Part shown: positions 62,146 through 64,000 of the stretch, in pieces
Layout of the letters: every line of letters begins with the position of its first letter
Position numbering within the stretch: position 1 is the stretch's first letter
From: Ammoniphilus sp. CFH 90114
Lineage (GTDB): Bacteria; Bacillota; Bacilli; Aneurinibacillales; RAOX-1
Direction of reading: 5' to 3'
NCBI RefSeq assembly: GCF_004123195.1
Contig: NZ_SDLI01000003.1
Coordinates: forward strand, 310,001 to 374,000
Length of the DNA stretch: 64,000 bases
Notes under the pieces: model-generated
The model's input: only the letters and a program-made list of their open reading frames with translations
Databases searched by the model: none
What the model was told of the DNA's origin: nothing
Position numbers and translations under genes: made by a program

Positions 62146-63522
62146 ATGCATCATAAATATGCAGTGGTTTTGGCTGCAGGCCAGGGCACGCGGATGAAAT
62201 CCAAGCTCTATAAAGTTTTGCACCCCGTTTGTGGGAAGCCTATGGTTCAACATATTGTCGATCGATTACAGGCTCTAGCTATAGATGAGATTGTGGTGAT
62301 TGTAGGGCATGGAGCCGACAAAGTGAAACAACAACTGGGATCAAATATTCACTATGCCTTCCAAGAAAAACAGCTTGGTACTGCTCATGCTGTGATGATG
62401 AGTGAAGGATTATTAAAGGATAAGCAAGGGACAACTCTAGTTGTCACCGGTGACACTCCACTCATAAAGAAAGAGACATTGCAACAACTGATGTCTCATC
62501 ATGCTGCAACCCAAGCAGCGGCAACCGTGCTGACTACCGTTTTAGCGGACGCTACAGGGTATGGAAGAATTGTACGGGGTGAGCAAGGTCATGTAGAGCG
62601 GATTGTAGAACATAAGGATACAAACGAAGATGAAAGACAAATTAAAGAAATCAGTACAGGGATTTTTTGTTTTAACAATGAGCTGCTATTTAAGGCGCTT
62701 AGCCAAGTTAATAATGATAACGTGCAAGGGGAGTACTATCTCCCGGATGTTATTGGGATACTAAAAAAACAAGGCGAAACGATTTCGGCTTTCCTTACAG
62801 AGGATGCTGAAGATGGAATGGGTGTTAATGACCGAGTTCAATTATCCCAAGCCGAACAAATTATGCGGCGTCGTATTAACGAAGCCCATATGCGTAACGG
62901 AGTATCTATTATAGATCCGTCATCTACTTATATCGAAGATGATGTCGTTATTGGAGCAGATACAGTCATTCAGCCTGGAACCTTTCTACGCGGAAAGACC
63001 CTAATTGGTGAGGATTGTCTCATTGGACCTAACGCAGATTTAACGAATACAGAAGTAGAGAGCGGTGTGACCGTTCAGTATTCCGTCATATCTGACAGTA
63101 TGATTCGCAGAGAGGCATCTGTAGGTCCTTTCGCTTATATCCGGCCAGGCTCTGATGTTGGTGAGCAGGTTAAAGTGGGCGATTTCGTTGAACTAAAGAA
63201 CACTCGTCTTGGTAACTTCTCTAAAGTATCGCATCTCTCTTATTTAGGAGATGCAGAGGTAGGGGAAGGTGTCAATGTAGGATGCGGAACCGTCACAGTA
63301 AATTATGATGGTGTCAACAAACACAAGACCATTATCGGAGATCGTTCCTTTATTGGCTGTAATTCTAATTTAGTAGCTCCTGTCACTATTGGAGAAGGGG
63401 CATATGTTGCGGCCGGATCCACGGTAACAAAAGATGTTCCAGAGGGAGCGTTAGCTGTCGCCCGGGAGCGTCAATCGAATAAAGAAGGTTATGCAAGTAA
63501 GTGGCTGCGTAAGGAAAAATAG
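62146..63522 (+). CDS. glmU: Bifunctional UDP-N-acetylglucosamine pyrophosphorylase/glucosamine-1-phosphate N-acetyltransferase
   Basis: This 458-residue enzyme makes UDP-GlcNAc for cell-wall synthesis. The uridyltransferase half starts [20 protein letters not shown]; the acetyltransferase half is a left-handed beta helix from about residue 250 with [17 protein letters not shown] (catalytic His). ATG 62146 follows GGAGG; 11 in-frame codons upstream are not conserved. It lies 20 bp before prs. Confidence 0.97.
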   Translation: MHHKYAVVLAAGQGTRMKSKLYKVLHPVCGKPMVQHIVDRLQALAIDEIVVIVGHGADKVKQQLGSNIHYAFQEKQLGTAHAVMMSEGLLKDKQGTTLVVTGDTPLIKKETLQQLMSHHAATQAAATVLTTVLADATGYGRIVRGEQGHVERIVEHKDTNEDERQIKEISTGIFCFNNELLFKALSQVNNDNVQGEYYLPDVIGILKKQGETISAFLTEDAEDGMGVNDRVQLSQAEQIMRRRINEAHMRNGVSIIDPSSTYIEDDVVIGADTVIQPGTFLRGKTLIGEDCLIGPNADLTNTEVESGVTVQYSVISDSMIRREASVGPFAYIRPGSDVGEQVKVGDFVELKNTRLGNFSKVSHLSYLGDAEVGEGVNVGCGTVTVNYDGVNKHKTIIGDRSFIGCNSNLVAPVTIGEGAYVAAGSTVTKDVPEGALAVARERQSNKEGYASKWLRKEK

Positions 63523-63542
63523 GTTGGAGGTTATAGAAGGAA

Positions 63543-64000
63543 ATGGCAAATTATCGTGACCCAAAGCTGAAGGTATTTACATGTAATGCAAATCCCCAAT
63601 TAGCAAAGGAAATCGCTGACCACATTGGTATCCCGCTAGGGAATGCAGAAGTTGTTCGTTTTAGCGATGGTGAAATTCAAATTAAATTAAATGAAAGTGT
63701 TCGTGGAGCGGATGTCTTTGTTATTCAATCGACGAGCGCACCTGTTAACCAGAACCTTATGGAATTACTCATTATGTTAGATGCCCTAAAAAGAGCATCA
63801 GCGAAAAGTATTAATGTTGTTATTCCTTACTATGGCTATGCAAGACAGGATCGTAAAGCCCGTGCCCGTGATCCTATCACAGCCAAGTTGGTTGCTAATC
63901 TAATTGAGACGGCTGGGGCCCATCGCGTGATCGCCATGGACTTGCATGCAACGCAAATTCAAGGGTTCTTCGATATTCCGGTTGACCATTTGCTTGGTGT
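63543..64000 (+). CDS. prs: Ribose-phosphate pyrophosphokinase, 3' end outside window
   Basis: The first 152 residues of PRPP synthetase are present: [25 protein letters not shown] and [25 protein letters not shown] are the ATP and ribose-phosphate contact segments. The gene runs off the window. GGTTGGAGG lies upstream of ATG 63543. PRPP made here is the ligand that controls PurR, encoded 2.5 kb upstream. Confidence 0.97.
   Translation, partial: MANYRDPKLKVFTCNANPQLAKEIADHIGIPLGNAEVVRFSDGEIQIKLNESVRGADVFVIQSTSAPVNQNLMELLIMLDALKRASAKSINVVIPYYGYARQDRKARARDPITAKLVANLIETAGAHRVIAMDLHATQIQGFFDIPVDHLLG

Overview
The window comes from a low-GC, endospore-forming Bacillales bacterium. The evidence is a GerA-type spore germination receptor operon, the sporulation genes csfB, bofA, yabG, sspF and spoVG, a Bacillus-type small cytoplasmic (SRP) RNA of about 268 nt, and gene order from 38 to 64 kb that follows the B. 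subtilis dnaX-to-prs region. I cannot name the species. The mosaic of germination, transport and remnant genes would fit a Brevibacillus/Paenibacillaceae-like lineage, but that is a guess.

Region 1 (1-24.6 kb) is a patchwork. It holds the end of a universal stress protein; a minus-strand gerA-B-C operon with an unlisted two-helix fourth gene; a remnant of a terminal-oxidase subunit IV; a polyamine/opine-type ABC importer with an M20 peptidase, facing an IclR regulator; two small ORFs; an array of palindromes; a NUDIX remnant; twin FluC fluoride channels; an azoreductase with three operator-like boxes; a CPA1 antiporter; uppP; an EamA transporter; an NlpC/P60 lipoprotein; rluF; seven tRNA genes in one cluster; a multi-PAS histidine kinase; and a YtvI-like membrane protein. 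Small-RNA candidates flank the last two genes.

Region 2 (24.9-38.2 kb) combines signalling and nucleoside salvage. It has a STAS protein and a PAS-PAS-GGDEF-EAL protein, then a GntR/UTRA regulator, a BMP-type lipoprotein, a two-domain ABC ATPase and two permeases (nupNOPQ-like), and a secreted CpdB-type nucleotidase with a LysM domain. A 17-bp motif in the gntR promoter recurs, inverted, upstream of the nucleotidase gene, which suggests one regulon: the secreted enzyme releases nucleosides and the ABC system imports them. tadA, tRNA-Ser, a second palindrome array, a second small-RNA candidate and an HD-GYP protein follow.

Region 3 (38.2-64 kb) is the conserved housekeeping and sporulation block: SRP RNA, dnaX, ebfC, recR, yaaL, bofA, a UDP-glucose-dehydrogenase-like protein that has lost its catalytic cysteine, csfB, yaaO, a YkuU-type peroxiredoxin, tmk, holB, ricT, yabA, yabB, rsmI, abrB (reverse), metG, tatD, a 3D/G5 protein (YabE), rnmV, ksgA, a YkuK-like gene, yabG, veg, sspF, ispE, purR, ridA, spoVG, glmU and the start of prs. 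The yaaQ, yaaR and yazA genes found here in B. subtilis are absent. Recognisable control sites include tandem 0A boxes at abrB, a consensus-perfect sigma-A promoter at veg and a sigma-H promoter at spoVG.

I see no rRNA gene, CRISPR array, intact insertion sequence or prophage. The most unusual signals are the two palindrome arrays with matching spacing, the paired small-RNA candidates, the shared GntR operator, the dehydrogenase pseudoenzyme and the fourth germination gene.
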